Assembly (NCBI GenBank): GCA_029212405.1
Contig: JARGNR010000022.1
Coordinates: forward strand, 1-64,000
Length of the DNA: 64,000 nucleotides
Reading direction: 5' to 3'
Source: Saprospiraceae bacterium
GTDB lineage: Bacteria > Bacteroidota > Bacteroidia > Chitinophagales > Saprospiraceae
The position numbers and the translations under genes are program-made. Shown here piece by piece: positions 44,059 to 53,400 of the stretch; position 1 is the first letter of the stretch, and each line of letters starts with the position of its first letter. A model generated the notes under the pieces. It was not told where the DNA came from, searched no databases, and worked only from the letters and a program-made list of their open reading frames with translations.

Positions 44059-44904
44059 ATGGACTTTACCCCCATCACTAAAGACCAAATTAATTCATTC
44101 AAAAAGGATGGATTTCTGGTAGTGAGAAATGCATTGAACCCAGAGCAGAATCAAGCGGTAAGAGATGCATGTGATAGATTAGCGCACAACTTTCTAAATA
44201 AAGGTGAAGTTCTCAATAAGCCATGGTACAATGACCTGGATATGAGGCCTGGTCTCTTGTACGAAAAAGCATTATTAGACTTAGTTACAAATTCTACCAC
44301 CGTACCGCTAGTCGTACAATTACTCACCCCAAACATTCATTTACATTCCACTGCTCTAACCTACAAAAATCCTGAAAATCCGGAGTATCCCATGTACCGA
44401 AGAGGATGGCATAGAGATATTCGCATTCCAAGAGATTTGGGTCATACCCATTTGCCCATGGTAGGCATTAAGATTTGTTACTGTTTATCTGATTTTTCTG
44501 AACCCGATTCAGGAATGACATTAATGGCAAGAAAAAGTCATCTCGATCAAGAACCATTAAGAATCCCAAAAGATGGAGTAGATCCAATAGGTCAAGATGT
44601 CTGCGAATTAAAATTGAATGAGGGAGATGCAGTACTTTTTGAAAATAGAATCTTTCACACGGCTACTCCAAATAGAACAAGCCGTGTAGCAAAAAGGATC
44701 ATATATGGATATGCATTTCGATGGATGAAACAAGAAGTTTATCTAGATCCTCCAGATGAAGAATTATTAAAAATTTCAGATCCTATTACAAAACAACTTC
44801 TTGGTGGATATCGAGATATAGATACGAGGGCTTGGGCACTGGAAGACTGGGCCATAAAACATAAGGTAATGCCCGATCGAGTCCCATGGCATGTAGAAGC
44901 ATAA
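44059..44904 (+). CDS. Phytanoyl-CoA dioxygenase family protein (PhyH), divergent copy
   Basis: A 281-aa Fe(II)/2-oxoglutarate dioxygenase. The iron site is GWHRDIRIP (HxD near residue 118) and the distal His in ENRIFHTATPNRTSRVAKRIIYGYAFRWMK, with an Arg at the cosubstrate position. The N-terminal KDQINSFKKDGFLVVRNALNPEQ and CLSDFSEPDSGMTLMARKSH match PhyH. It is only distantly similar to the gene at 43050. It could hydroxylate a small molecule made nearby, or be a taurine- or lipid-type hydroxylase; the context does not decide. Confidence 0.88.
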   Translation: MDFTPITKDQINSFKKDGFLVVRNALNPEQNQAVRDACDRLAHNFLNKGEVLNKPWYNDLDMRPGLLYEKALLDLVTNSTTVPLVVQLLTPNIHLHSTALTYKNPENPEYPMYRRGWHRDIRIPRDLGHTHLPMVGIKICYCLSDFSEPDSGMTLMARKSHLDQEPLRIPKDGVDPIGQDVCELKLNEGDAVLFENRIFHTATPNRTSRVAKRIIYGYAFRWMKQEVYLDPPDEELLKISDPITKQLLGGYRDIDTRAWALEDWAIKHKVMPDRVPWHVEA

Positions 44905-44976
44905 CATCAACAAATCGAAGTACATTTTTAAATTTGGCGTTCTATAGTTCGCATTAGGTAAAACCAACGATTTGAG

Positions 44977-44984
44977 TATATTTG
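44977..44984 (+). promoter_or_regulatory. Possible -7 element TATATTTG for the Rossmann-like gene 1
   Basis: TATATTTG matches TAnnTTTG exactly and lies 73 bases before the 45057 start. I do not see a TTTG -33 element at the usual distance. The paralogue at 49584 has the same kind of element (TAAGTTTG). Confidence 0.3.
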
Positions 44985-45056
44985 TTTCAAAGGCTGTTTA
45001 TTCACAGATCAAATAATTAAAAATCAACCTCTTTTTCAGTAAATAAAAACCAACCA

Positions 45057-45824
45057 ATGTCTTTAGCCCCAAGAGCATTCAACAGAAATATTTTCAGCAA
45101 CAGAGAACAAGTCTACTATGGCACAGATGATGGCAGTAGAGATGGGTCATTTGGAGAATTCAAAGCCATCACTGAACACTATACTAATGTTTCAGCTGAC
45201 CGAAAAGAAGATATCCATATGATCAGTGTAATTGGTGGATTATATGGTCTCAACCTCATTCACCTTTGGAAGCCCAAAAAGATTACCTTTTTTGACATTA
45301 ATCCGCTAGCCATAATTTATTTTAATCTAATTCTTCATGTATGGACAACCAGTGATTCCCCTGAACACTTTTTGGAACGACTGACCAATGGAGATTATGA
45401 AGCGACTACCGAAGATGAAATTTTTATAAAAGAAAACATTCAAATTGTACAAAAGACAGGCACTATTTCTGCAGACAGAGGAGCATTCAGCTCTCATGAC
45501 AGAGATTTAGAGAATAGTTGGAGATTGGCTCTAGAAAATTTTGATGAAACAAAAAAGTATCTGCTAGAAGCTGAAATTACTATTCGGACAGAGCCCATGG
45601 AAGGGGAAAATTTTAAGGAGATGATACGATCCAAGTCTCATCACTGGATTTATGCGTCCAACATTACCCAGTTTCATTTTTTTGAATTAGAAATACTAGA
45701 GCCTAGTAATGTTGTGCTATTGCAAATTCATCATGAAGATGCTCAATTATTGGACTTGGCAGAATACGCAGGAAAGCCCGTTATTGTAAAATTTGAATAT
45801 CCAATTCGCGTTGAAACGAAGTAA
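45057..45824 (+). CDS. Rossmann-like protein of unknown function, paralogue A
   Basis: A 255-aa protein that I do not firmly recognise. The core IHMISVIGGLYGLNLIHLWKPKKITFFDINPLAIIYFNLILHVWTTS looks like a SAM-binding Rossmann fold (Gly-rich loop, then Asp at the end of strand 2), and IYASNITQFHFF resembles the SNI...F segment of DUF3419/BtaA-like aminocarboxypropyl transferases, a distant match only. Both ends are conserved with the paralogue at 49584: APRAFNRNIFSNREQVYYGTDDGSRDGSFGEF and EYAGKPVIVKFEYPIRVE. A RidA gene follows 53 bases downstream. Confidence 0.6.
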   Translation: MSLAPRAFNRNIFSNREQVYYGTDDGSRDGSFGEFKAITEHYTNVSADRKEDIHMISVIGGLYGLNLIHLWKPKKITFFDINPLAIIYFNLILHVWTTSDSPEHFLERLTNGDYEATTEDEIFIKENIQIVQKTGTISADRGAFSSHDRDLENSWRLALENFDETKKYLLEAEITIRTEPMEGENFKEMIRSKSHHWIYASNITQFHFFELEILEPSNVVLLQIHHEDAQLLDLAEYAGKPVIVKFEYPIRVETK

Positions 45825-45877
45825 ATCTTTACACATAAAACTATACTACTCATAATTAAAAGCTCAACACTAGTTTA

Positions 45878-46276
45878 ATGAAAAAAATTCGAATAGAAAC
45901 GAATGCTGCACCTCCCTCTACTGGTACACATTCTCAAGCACTGCGAGTTGGGGATATGGTCTATACCATCGGTCAAACGGGTCGCGATCCAAAAACGGGT
46001 ATACTCAAAGAAGGAGTAGAAGCTCAAACTCAACAAATGTTAGATAATCTTAAAGCTATACTGGAAGCTGCAGGTTGTACACCAGCCGATATCGTCCGAG
46101 TAACGCTCATCATGAAAGATCTAAAAAATTATAAGGTGATCGATCATATTTATGCTGCGTGGCTACCAGATCGTGGGGAAGCTCCCTATCCAGTACGAAC
46201 TTCTTTGGTTGCAAAAGAACTGCCAGCAGGAGCATTAGTACTTATGGATGTGATTGCAGTGTACCCAAGCATTTAA
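45878..46276 (+). CDS. RidA family protein
   Basis: A 132-aa YjgF/YER057c/UK114 (RidA) protein, which deaminates reactive enamine and imine intermediates. The typical start AGDMVYTIGQTGRDPKTG, NLKAILEAAGCTPADIVRVTLIMKDLKNY and the end PVRTSLVAKELPAGALVLMDVIAVY (with the Arg that fixes the carboxylate) are all present. It follows the Rossmann-like gene on the same strand, which may mean that the Rossmann-like enzyme makes a reactive amine, but this is an inference. Confidence 0.93.
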   Translation: MKKIRIETNAAPPSTGTHSQALRVGDMVYTIGQTGRDPKTGILKEGVEAQTQQMLDNLKAILEAAGCTPADIVRVTLIMKDLKNYKVIDHIYAAWLPDRGEAPYPVRTSLVAKELPAGALVLMDVIAVYPSI

Positions 46277-46305
46277 AGTAGATTTCTCAAAAGAATTATG
46301 AATGT

Positions 46306-47190
46306 CTAGGTAAAAATCTTAGGTAAATCAATTAATTGTAAGCCAAATGCTCCAGTGACTGCCAGTTTTTTTTGATCAGGTGACCAAGTCATGTGTGTGG
46401 GCAATAAAGAACTGTCCGTAAGTTTATAACTTTCACTTCCATCGGATCGAATGATCCAAACAGCCATAGGTGTTTTTTCTGTTGGATTCCTTAAAGGTCT
46501 TGTTGAAACGCAAGCCACCCATTGACCATCCGGTGAATATGCTGGGCATCTTCCTTGGCAAGAAACCGAATCACCTTCCTCCAATTCAAAAGATGGACCT
46601 TCAAAATTTGTTTTCCAAAGTCGATTCTCTACTTGATTAAAAAAGCCAGCATGACCAGCAAATACAACATTAGTGTGATCTGGACTCGCTGCCGGTCTTC
46701 CCGCACAAACATGTGGAAATTGGGTAATTTGTACAATGTTCTCATGATTCGTTGGAATCAACCTATAAAGCACTTCATCTCTTTGTACTCCTCCCCTATG
46801 CAAAGAAGCAACAAAAATGGATTTTCCGTCCGCAGCATAACATGGGTGTATCAATTTAATATTCCCTCGAACTGATTCTGGAAGATACAATTGTGACGTT
46901 TTGTTTTCTAGATGATAGACCCAGATCGTTTGATTATCCACATTGTATGCAATTTCACTGCCATCTGGATGCCATGAGGGCCTTTTTGCACCTAAATCAG
47001 GATTGGTAATGGGCACAAAAGTAGAAGGGCTATTAATATCTACAATGCATATATAACAAGTGTTTTGATCTGCATTGTTTGTAAATGCAATTTTGTCTCC
47101 ATTTGGAGAAAAACTGGGCCACCCTGTAAATCCCTTGTGTAGAAAAGGTGCATTTATTATTGATTCTAATTTTGAAAAATCTCCTTGCAT
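46306..47190 (-). CDS. WD40-like PD40/TolB beta-propeller protein
   Basis: A 294-aa protein made of PD40/TolB-type propeller blades, for example GWPSFSPNGDKIAFTNN, KRPSWHPDGSEIAYNVD, RCPAYSPDGQWVACVSTR and HMTWSPDQKKLAVTGAFG. No signal peptide is present at the start (MQGDFSKLESIINAPF), so it seems to be cytosolic or secreted without one. Such domains are found in TolB and in dipeptidyl peptidase propellers; no peptidase domain follows. It is the last gene of a three-gene operon with an exostosin-like and a sulfotransferase gene, three bases after the former. Confidence 0.8.
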   Translation of the reverse strand: MQGDFSKLESIINAPFLHKGFTGWPSFSPNGDKIAFTNNADQNTCYICIVDINSPSTFVPITNPDLGAKRPSWHPDGSEIAYNVDNQTIWVYHLENKTSQLYLPESVRGNIKLIHPCYAADGKSIFVASLHRGGVQRDEVLYRLIPTNHENIVQITQFPHVCAGRPAASPDHTNVVFAGHAGFFNQVENRLWKTNFEGPSFELEEGDSVSCQGRCPAYSPDGQWVACVSTRPLRNPTEKTPMAVWIIRSDGSESYKLTDSSLLPTHMTWSPDQKKLAVTGAFGLQLIDLPKIFT

Positions 47191-47193
47191 TCT

Positions 47194-48096
47194 TTATTTA
47201 TTATTGAATACTTGTTTTTTCCAATATTCGAAATAGATTTTCTCATGATTGTATTGGTTCCACTTTTTCTTCATTTCATGATATTTTTCATTCATTGAAT
47301 CTTTTGTTACTTCTGACCAATCCTCTACAAACCATGCAGGCATATCGTAAAAGCTTTCCATACTCTTATGTTTCATTATAATAGGAATTCCTCCTAATGC
47401 AAAAGTTTCCCAGTTTCTATGACAATCAAAAGCATTCCCAAAAGGACATACTACAAATTTGTGCCTTCGGATTTCTCTAAAAAAATCCATAACAAATTCC
47501 TTATCCGTTCTTTGTTCCTCAAAATTCTGCCGTTGAGTCACCCATGGCCCAAGACTATTAAAATAATCAAAACATGGTTGTCGATCTTTAGGATTCGTTT
47601 CTATGCGGAAGGAGACTAGAATATCTTTTACAACCTCAATATCTTCGTTGACTGCAGAAATTATGTTGCGAACATCACTTTGTGGATGATCATCCATCCT
47701 CCAATGTAAATTTTGAAACCCCATTGGAATAGTGGATACTTTTGGGTGATTACTTACATTATTGTGCGTGTACCAATGAATTATTTTATCAGAAATTTTA
47801 TTCGACAACAAATCATTTACACCACGGTCATTCAATCCAGAAATAAGAATATAGGAGGAATCAATATTCGGATCTACTTCGTCAAAAAAACGATCCAAAA
47901 GTTCTGTGGTCACATAAATGACATCTCCTTCTTTCACACACTCAGCCTTGATGCCATTGGGCAATTGAAGAATATATTTATCATTACGTCCTCCAGACAT
48001 CCATCCATGATCTGCGTAATACCGGAACGTGTAAGCACTAATGTAAGGCAAGCTAACAATGTCATCTTTTAATACCTCTTTATCTTTTTTATCCAC
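47194..48096 (-). CDS. Exostosin-like (GT47-type) glycosyltransferase
   Basis: A 300-aa protein that resembles the exostosin family of GT47 transferases: HKFVVCPFGNAFDCHRNWETFALGGIPIIMKHKSMESFYDMPAWFVEDWSEVT is the donor-binding region with the family-typical RxWEALxxGxIPV pattern, and IHWYTHNNVSNHPKVSTIPMGFQ is the preceding strand. The start is a GTG at 48096. With the upstream sulfotransferase it could make a sulfated glycan, as in eukaryotic heparan sulfate synthesis, but that reading is a guess. The function is not known for bacterial members. Confidence 0.75.
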   Translation of the reverse strand: MDKKDKEVLKDDIVSLPYISAYTFRYYADHGWMSGGRNDKYILQLPNGIKAECVKEGDVIYVTTELLDRFFDEVDPNIDSSYILISGLNDRGVNDLLSNKISDKIIHWYTHNNVSNHPKVSTIPMGFQNLHWRMDDHPQSDVRNIISAVNEDIEVVKDILVSFRIETNPKDRQPCFDYFNSLGPWVTQRQNFEEQRTDKEFVMDFFREIRRHKFVVCPFGNAFDCHRNWETFALGGIPIIMKHKSMESFYDMPAWFVEDWSEVTKDSMNEKYHEMKKKWNQYNHEKIYFEYWKKQVFNNK

Positions 48097-48135
48097 GTTC
48101 TATTCCCCTTTTATTATGATTTAAACTACATTCAA

Positions 48136-49308
48136 TTAGTCAAACAAAAATTTACCAATTTCATTGAGCTTTTCATATGTCGCATTGGTTTTTAAACATC
48201 CCTCCCGATATGCCATTGAGATATTTAACTTGTCTTCTACAATTTTGAGCAAGGTCTCCAATCTTAATTTTATATGTATGGTTACTTTTTCGTTGGGCTT
48301 GGGATTGAAAATACATTCCCGAATCTGAAAATCTATCCTCCAGGTTGGATTATCTTCTCCAGAAACATCAATTACCAACATCTCTTGATCCAAAGAAGTG
48401 GGAACCTTACTTTCTTGCAAACGAGAATCAAAATGAGCACTTATTTGTTTTACTACAAAGTTTTTTACCTCGTCAGAAATTTCATTTTGATGTTGTGTAA
48501 AGTTGAAATCTTTCCCCACAGTAGAATATCCAACCAATAAAAGCGCTTCATTCATTCGTCGAAATGTTTTTTCCTTAATATGTTTGATGGGCACCAATCT
48601 TCCTTTACCTGTATTATCCTTAATTTTGTTTGAAGATTGCACTTTTAAGTCCCCTCCTCCTGGTCGATGTGCCTCAAACAAATTTAACAACATCTTTTCA
48701 TCAAAATCCAATTCTAAGAATTGGAAAAGTTTTGTGAGCGTAGGAATCGTATTTTTTACAATATCCTCATAGTTTACTTCATGAATTTTATAAGAAGTAT
48801 CTATTAGGGCTTTACGTTTTTCTGTTTGGTGGCACCAAAAATTCACTAATCCATCTACCATATTCTTGGGGTTCTTCAACACAAACTCTTCAAACCCAAA
48901 CCCTTCAAATCCATATTTTGAAACTTCTAATGCAGAGTGAACAAAATCCAAACAGTCTCGATACAAAAAAATGTATCGTGCATCAGGAAATACAGCCATG
49001 ATTTCATCCAAATGATCAATGGAAGATACAGATTTATCGCACCATATTGGGCTTTTTAGATGAGAACGTACAATATCCTCAACTGTATTTCTAACGTCTG
49101 TATAAATTCGTTTATCTCCATTCGATGTGGATTGAAATTTACCGTTGTTTAATCTATTAAACACGAGGATCATCTTCTTTATCATAGGACCAAGATGCAA
49201 TTCTTGTGGTGCATCAATCAAAGGATGAGCATCCATAATATATTGCAGTAAGGTGGATCCACTTCTTCCAGTACAAATTATAAAGATAGGCGAATATGAA
49301 TTGCTCAT
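48136..49308 (-). CDS. Sulfotransferase family protein
   Basis: A 390-aa PAPS-dependent sulfotransferase of the Sulfotransfer_1/3 type. The 5'-phosphosulfate loop is FIICTGRSGSTLLQYIMDAHP at the N-terminus (residues 8-28), and the 3'-phosphate strand is YIFLYRDCLDFVHSALEVSKYGF near residue 115. WCDKSVSSIDHLDEIMAVFPDARY between them is family-typical. The C-terminal 90 residues are an extension without clear homology. Donor genes for PAPS synthesis are not in this window. First gene of the minus-strand operon 49308-46306. Confidence 0.88.
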   Translation of the reverse strand: MSNSYSPIFIICTGRSGSTLLQYIMDAHPLIDAPQELHLGPMIKKMILVFNRLNNGKFQSTSNGDKRIYTDVRNTVEDIVRSHLKSPIWCDKSVSSIDHLDEIMAVFPDARYIFLYRDCLDFVHSALEVSKYGFEGFGFEEFVLKNPKNMVDGLVNFWCHQTEKRKALIDTSYKIHEVNYEDIVKNTIPTLTKLFQFLELDFDEKMLLNLFEAHRPGGGDLKVQSSNKIKDNTGKGRLVPIKHIKEKTFRRMNEALLLVGYSTVGKDFNFTQHQNEISDEVKNFVVKQISAHFDSRLQESKVPTSLDQEMLVIDVSGEDNPTWRIDFQIRECIFNPKPNEKVTIHIKLRLETLLKIVEDKLNISMAYREGCLKTNATYEKLNEIGKFLFD

Positions 49309-49475
49309 GTCATTTTCTTTTCATGAAATCCATAGACAAATTGAATCATGTTAAAACTGTTTTTGGGCTTTGCAAACTAATGGCACTTATGTTCCATACT
49401 CCACTAAGGTAGAAATCTTTTTCAAAAAACAAATTACAGAGCTACTTATGTCATAACTGATTTTTTTTCTACATT

Positions 49476-49483
49476 TAAGTTTG
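49476..49483 (+). promoter_or_regulatory. Possible -7 element TAAGTTTG for the Rossmann-like gene 2
   Basis: TAAGTTTG matches TAnnTTTG and lies 101 bases before the 49584 start. It is followed by GTAACCCCAATTTT, an AACCCCA stretch also seen in other leaders of this window. No good TTTG -33 element was seen. Confidence 0.35.
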
Positions 49484-49583
49484 TAACCCCAATTTTAATT
49501 TAAGATCATCCGCTCCACATTCAGGACTCTCGAATAATCTTTGGTGAGCAAAGTATAGTAAACAAAACAAACAAAAAACAGTT

Positions 49584-50339
49584 ATGGCACAAGCCCCAAG
49601 AGCATTTAACAGAGGCCTTCATTCCAATAGGAACCAGGTATTTTATGGAACAGATGATGGGAGCCAAGATGGTTCTTTCGGAGAATTTCCTGACTTCATC
49701 AAACACTACGAAAGTGTGGATCAATCCAGAAAAGACGACATTCATATGATCAGTGTTGTCGGAGGTTTATATGGCTTAAATATGATTCCACTATGGAAAC
49801 CAAAAAAACTAACCATATTTGATATCAACCCAATGGGTGTGGTTTATTTCACCTTGATCCATAGAGTTTGGACAACTAGTAATAGCGCCCAGCATTTTCT
49901 TGATCGATTAGAGAATATGGATTACGATGCGAATACAGAAGATGAAAAATTTGTTCAAGAAAATATCAGTTTAAAGGCAAAAGGAACCCTACCTCGTTCC
50001 AGAGGATCAAGCAAACGATCGTTCTACGATAGCTGGAAGTATGCACTTGATAATTTTGAGATCACCAAACAGATTTTATTAGGTCCATTAGAAATCCGGA
50101 CAGAGCCAATGGAAAGTGAAAGTTTTAGTGCAATGATTCGAAATCAAAACAATTCTTGGATCTACGCATCAAATATTACACAGTTTCATTTTTTCGATTT
50201 GGAATTTGAAGATCCTTCTAATTGTGTAATGTTACAAATTATACATCCTGAACAACCTCAATTATTGGATATTTCTGAATATGCTGGACAGAAAGTAAAG
50301 GTGAAATTTGAAATACCAATGCGTGTGGAGATTATATAG
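49584..50339 (+). CDS. Rossmann-like protein of unknown function, paralogue B
   Basis: A 251-aa paralogue of the protein at 45057, sharing APRAFNRGLHSNRNQVFYGTDDGSQDGSFGEF, IHMISVVGGLYGLNMIPLWKPKKLTIFDINPMGVVYF, RTEPMESESFSAMIRNQNNSWIYASNITQFHFFDLEFEDPSNCVMLQI and EYAGQKVKVKFEIPMRVE. The middle (residues 120-150) differs most, with an insertion of positively charged residues (LPRSRGSSKRSFYDSWKYAL). Both copies start with MxxAPRAFN and flank the RidA/glycan operon. It ends 31 bases before a strong terminator. Function unknown; DUF3419-like SAM-dependent activity is a weak guess. Confidence 0.6.
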   Translation: MAQAPRAFNRGLHSNRNQVFYGTDDGSQDGSFGEFPDFIKHYESVDQSRKDDIHMISVVGGLYGLNMIPLWKPKKLTIFDINPMGVVYFTLIHRVWTTSNSAQHFLDRLENMDYDANTEDEKFVQENISLKAKGTLPRSRGSSKRSFYDSWKYALDNFEITKQILLGPLEIRTEPMESESFSAMIRNQNNSWIYASNITQFHFFDLEFEDPSNCVMLQIIHPEQPQLLDISEYAGQKVKVKFEIPMRVEII

Positions 50340-50370
50340 TAAAGTCTTTTTTCAAAATAAAGATATAAGA

Positions 50371-50401
50371 GGAGTCCATCAAATGATGAACTCCTTTTTT
50401 T
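50371..50401 (+). terminator. Rho-independent terminator after the Rossmann-like gene 2
   Basis: GGAGTCCATCA (50371-50381) pairs with TGATGAACTCC (50384-50394) with one mismatch, followed directly by a run of seven T (50395-50401). It ends the plus-strand gene and also faces the convergent surface repeat gene. Confidence 0.85.
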
Positions 50402-50438
50402 GTAAATAGTGTGAGTGTACTCTAGATTTTATTATGGA

Positions 50439-53400
50439 TTACCATAAGCTATTCCAAACTGTTCCATCCCAGACTTTTAATCGATTACTATCTGTAATAT
50501 CCATAATAATAATGCCAGCGTCAGAAGCCCCAAGTCCTACAGGTAAAGTCTGTGGTGTCAATTTGAATAAATCACGAATTGTAACATCAGCATTTAATTC
50601 TAAATCATCATTTTGAAAATCTCCATAAATTAGTGCGTTACCTGCTCCTACAGCTGTATTCTCAATTATTAATTTGTTACTACCTGCTTCGTTTAATCCT
50701 GCATTATAACCAACAAAAACACAAGCCTCTCCTAAAGCATTTTCTCCGGTTGATGATCCCACATAGGTATTAAATCTTCCAAATTGATTATTGATTCCGG
50801 AATAAGATCCTAAGTATGTATTTAATTCTCCGTTTACAACTCCTTGACCACTAAATGTACCAACATATGTACTAAAACCAGCTCCTTGATCTGCATTCCC
50901 TGCATAATGTCCTACGTAAACATTGTGTCCAGCATTGAAGTTTGTAAACTCTCCCGCATGATTTCCAATCATTACATTAAATGAATTTGTACCAGCACTT
51001 CTTCCTGCAGAGGCTCCTACCATGACGTTCCCTCCATCTTCTGAAGTAGAATATTGTCCAGCTTTTGCTCCAATTAACGTATTTTGAAAACCAAATATCA
51101 AATGAGTACCTGCATTAGAACCGACCAAAGTATTATCAAATCCGTTGTTACGATAGCCTGTAGAATCTCCTACAAAAACATTCCAAGCTCCATCAGAATT
51201 CCCATACCCTGACCTAAAACCTAAGGCCGTATTTGAATATCCAGAAGTGGTATTCATCAATCCTTTTGATCCTACCGCAACATTTCTTGTTCCATCCTCT
51301 TCAAGAAACCCGCCTAAACCATTAAAAGCAAGGGCAGAATCTCCTATTGCTACCATATTACTTTTATTTAAATTGTTAACTAAAGCACCATACCCCAGTC
51401 CTACATTATAAGAAGCGTTTCCTCCCAATAATGCATCATCCCCCAATGCGGTGTTATAACTTCCAGAAGTATTTCCTTGTAATGCTCCTTCACCAATGGC
51501 CGTGTTGTGGCTTCCTGAATTATTCCCTCTCATTGCGTATATTCCGACAGCTGTATTCGAATATCCTCCACCACTATTATTCTCCAGCGTATGTGGTCCA
51601 ATTGCTACATTTGCAAAACCATTTGTCGCATTAAGCATCGCTGAATCCCCAATAGCCACATTTTTGTCTCCACTCATATTTGACCGTAAGGCTTTATTTC
51701 CGATCGCTACATTATTATTTCCATCTGTATTGTTTTCTAAAGCCAGTGCACCCACAGCTACATTTTCAATCCCATCGTTTAAAATCATTGTATTGAAGCC
51801 AACTGATGTATTACTGCTTCCAGTATTGCTTCTCATTGCATTCATCCCTACACTCACATTTGAATCTCCTGTATTGGTAAGAGATGATTGAAATCCGACA
51901 GCAGTATTCTGAGCACCTTGCCCAATCTGTAAAGTATAATGTCCCAATCCAGTGTTAAAATTTCCATTATTTTCAAAGAGTGAGCTATCTCCTATTGCAA
52001 CATTCCATGCTCCTGTTGTATTTGACCCTAAAGTTGCTATTCCTAACGCTACATTCGAGTGTCCCGAAGTATTAGCTGTCATTGCTCCTGAACCTATTGC
52101 TGCATTGGAATGGCCTGTATCATTAACTTTCATGGCATCTTTACCTATAGACACATTTTCGTCACCATTATTGGCACGAAGACTGTTGTGACCTAAAGCT
52201 ACATTTCCACTTCCTGAGTTTAAAAGCAATGAATTCATCCCAACACTCACATTTAAACTACCTGAATTGGTGAGAGATGATTGAAAGCCGACAGCAGTAT
52301 TCTGAGCACCTTGTCCAATCTGTAAAGTATAATGTCCCACAGCGGTGTTAAAATTGCCATTATTCTCAAAGAGTGAGCTATCTCCAATTGCAACATTCCA
52401 AGTTCCAGAAGTATTCGACCCTAAAGTTGCTACTCCTAACGCTACATTCGTATGACCGTCGATGTTGGATATCATGGCTCCTGGACCTATGGCTGAATTT
52501 GCATTGCCTGAGTCATTGAGCTTCAAAGCATTTTCGCCTATAGCAATATTATTATTGCCTTTGTTTTTTTCAAGACTATTCTCCCCCATTCCTATATTGT
52601 TATTTCCAGTATTATCAAAAAGAGAATTTAAACCAATACTTATGTTGGAATTCCCAGTACTGTTATAAGATGAGCGAAAACCAATTGCAATATTTTCTTC
52701 TCCTTGTGCATTACTAAGAGCTGAATGTCCCAGTCCAGTATTAAAACTTCCAATATTAGTTAACAATGAACTATCTCCAATTGCAATATTATTGGACCCG
52801 ATGTTGTTATACCTTAATGCATTTCCGCCAATTGCAATATTAGTAGATCCAGTAATATTATTTGACATGGCTTGAAAACCAAGGGCGGTATTATCCGAAC
52901 CTTCTGTTGTATAATACAAAGATCCACCACCTAATCCTGTATTTCGTTGGCCAGTAGTCAACGAATACATGCATACATCTCCTACAGCAGTAGTTTGTGT
53001 TATCGGTTCTGTAGAGGAAGTATCTCCTCTCATTGCATCTTTTCCGATGGCAACAATTCCAAATCCTTTAACTATATTTTTTGCGGCTCCGACTCCAACG
53101 GCAACATTATCTGCAAACGTTTTCGAATTTTTCAAAGCATCTTGTCCAATGGCAACATTATCGTAACCTGATATATTTTCTTTCATACTCCCACTTCCAA
53201 TAGCTGTATTATTTTGTCCTGAAACATTATTTAGCAGAGCTAGTTTACCTATTGCGACATTGTCCAAACCATTTAAATTTTGGAGTAATGAAGAATCTCC
53301 AACTGCTACGTTATTCGAACCATCTATATTTGAAGCCATCGATTGCATACCCAAGGCAGTATTAGAATTACCCGTTGAGTTAGCTTGTAAGGAATTATAT

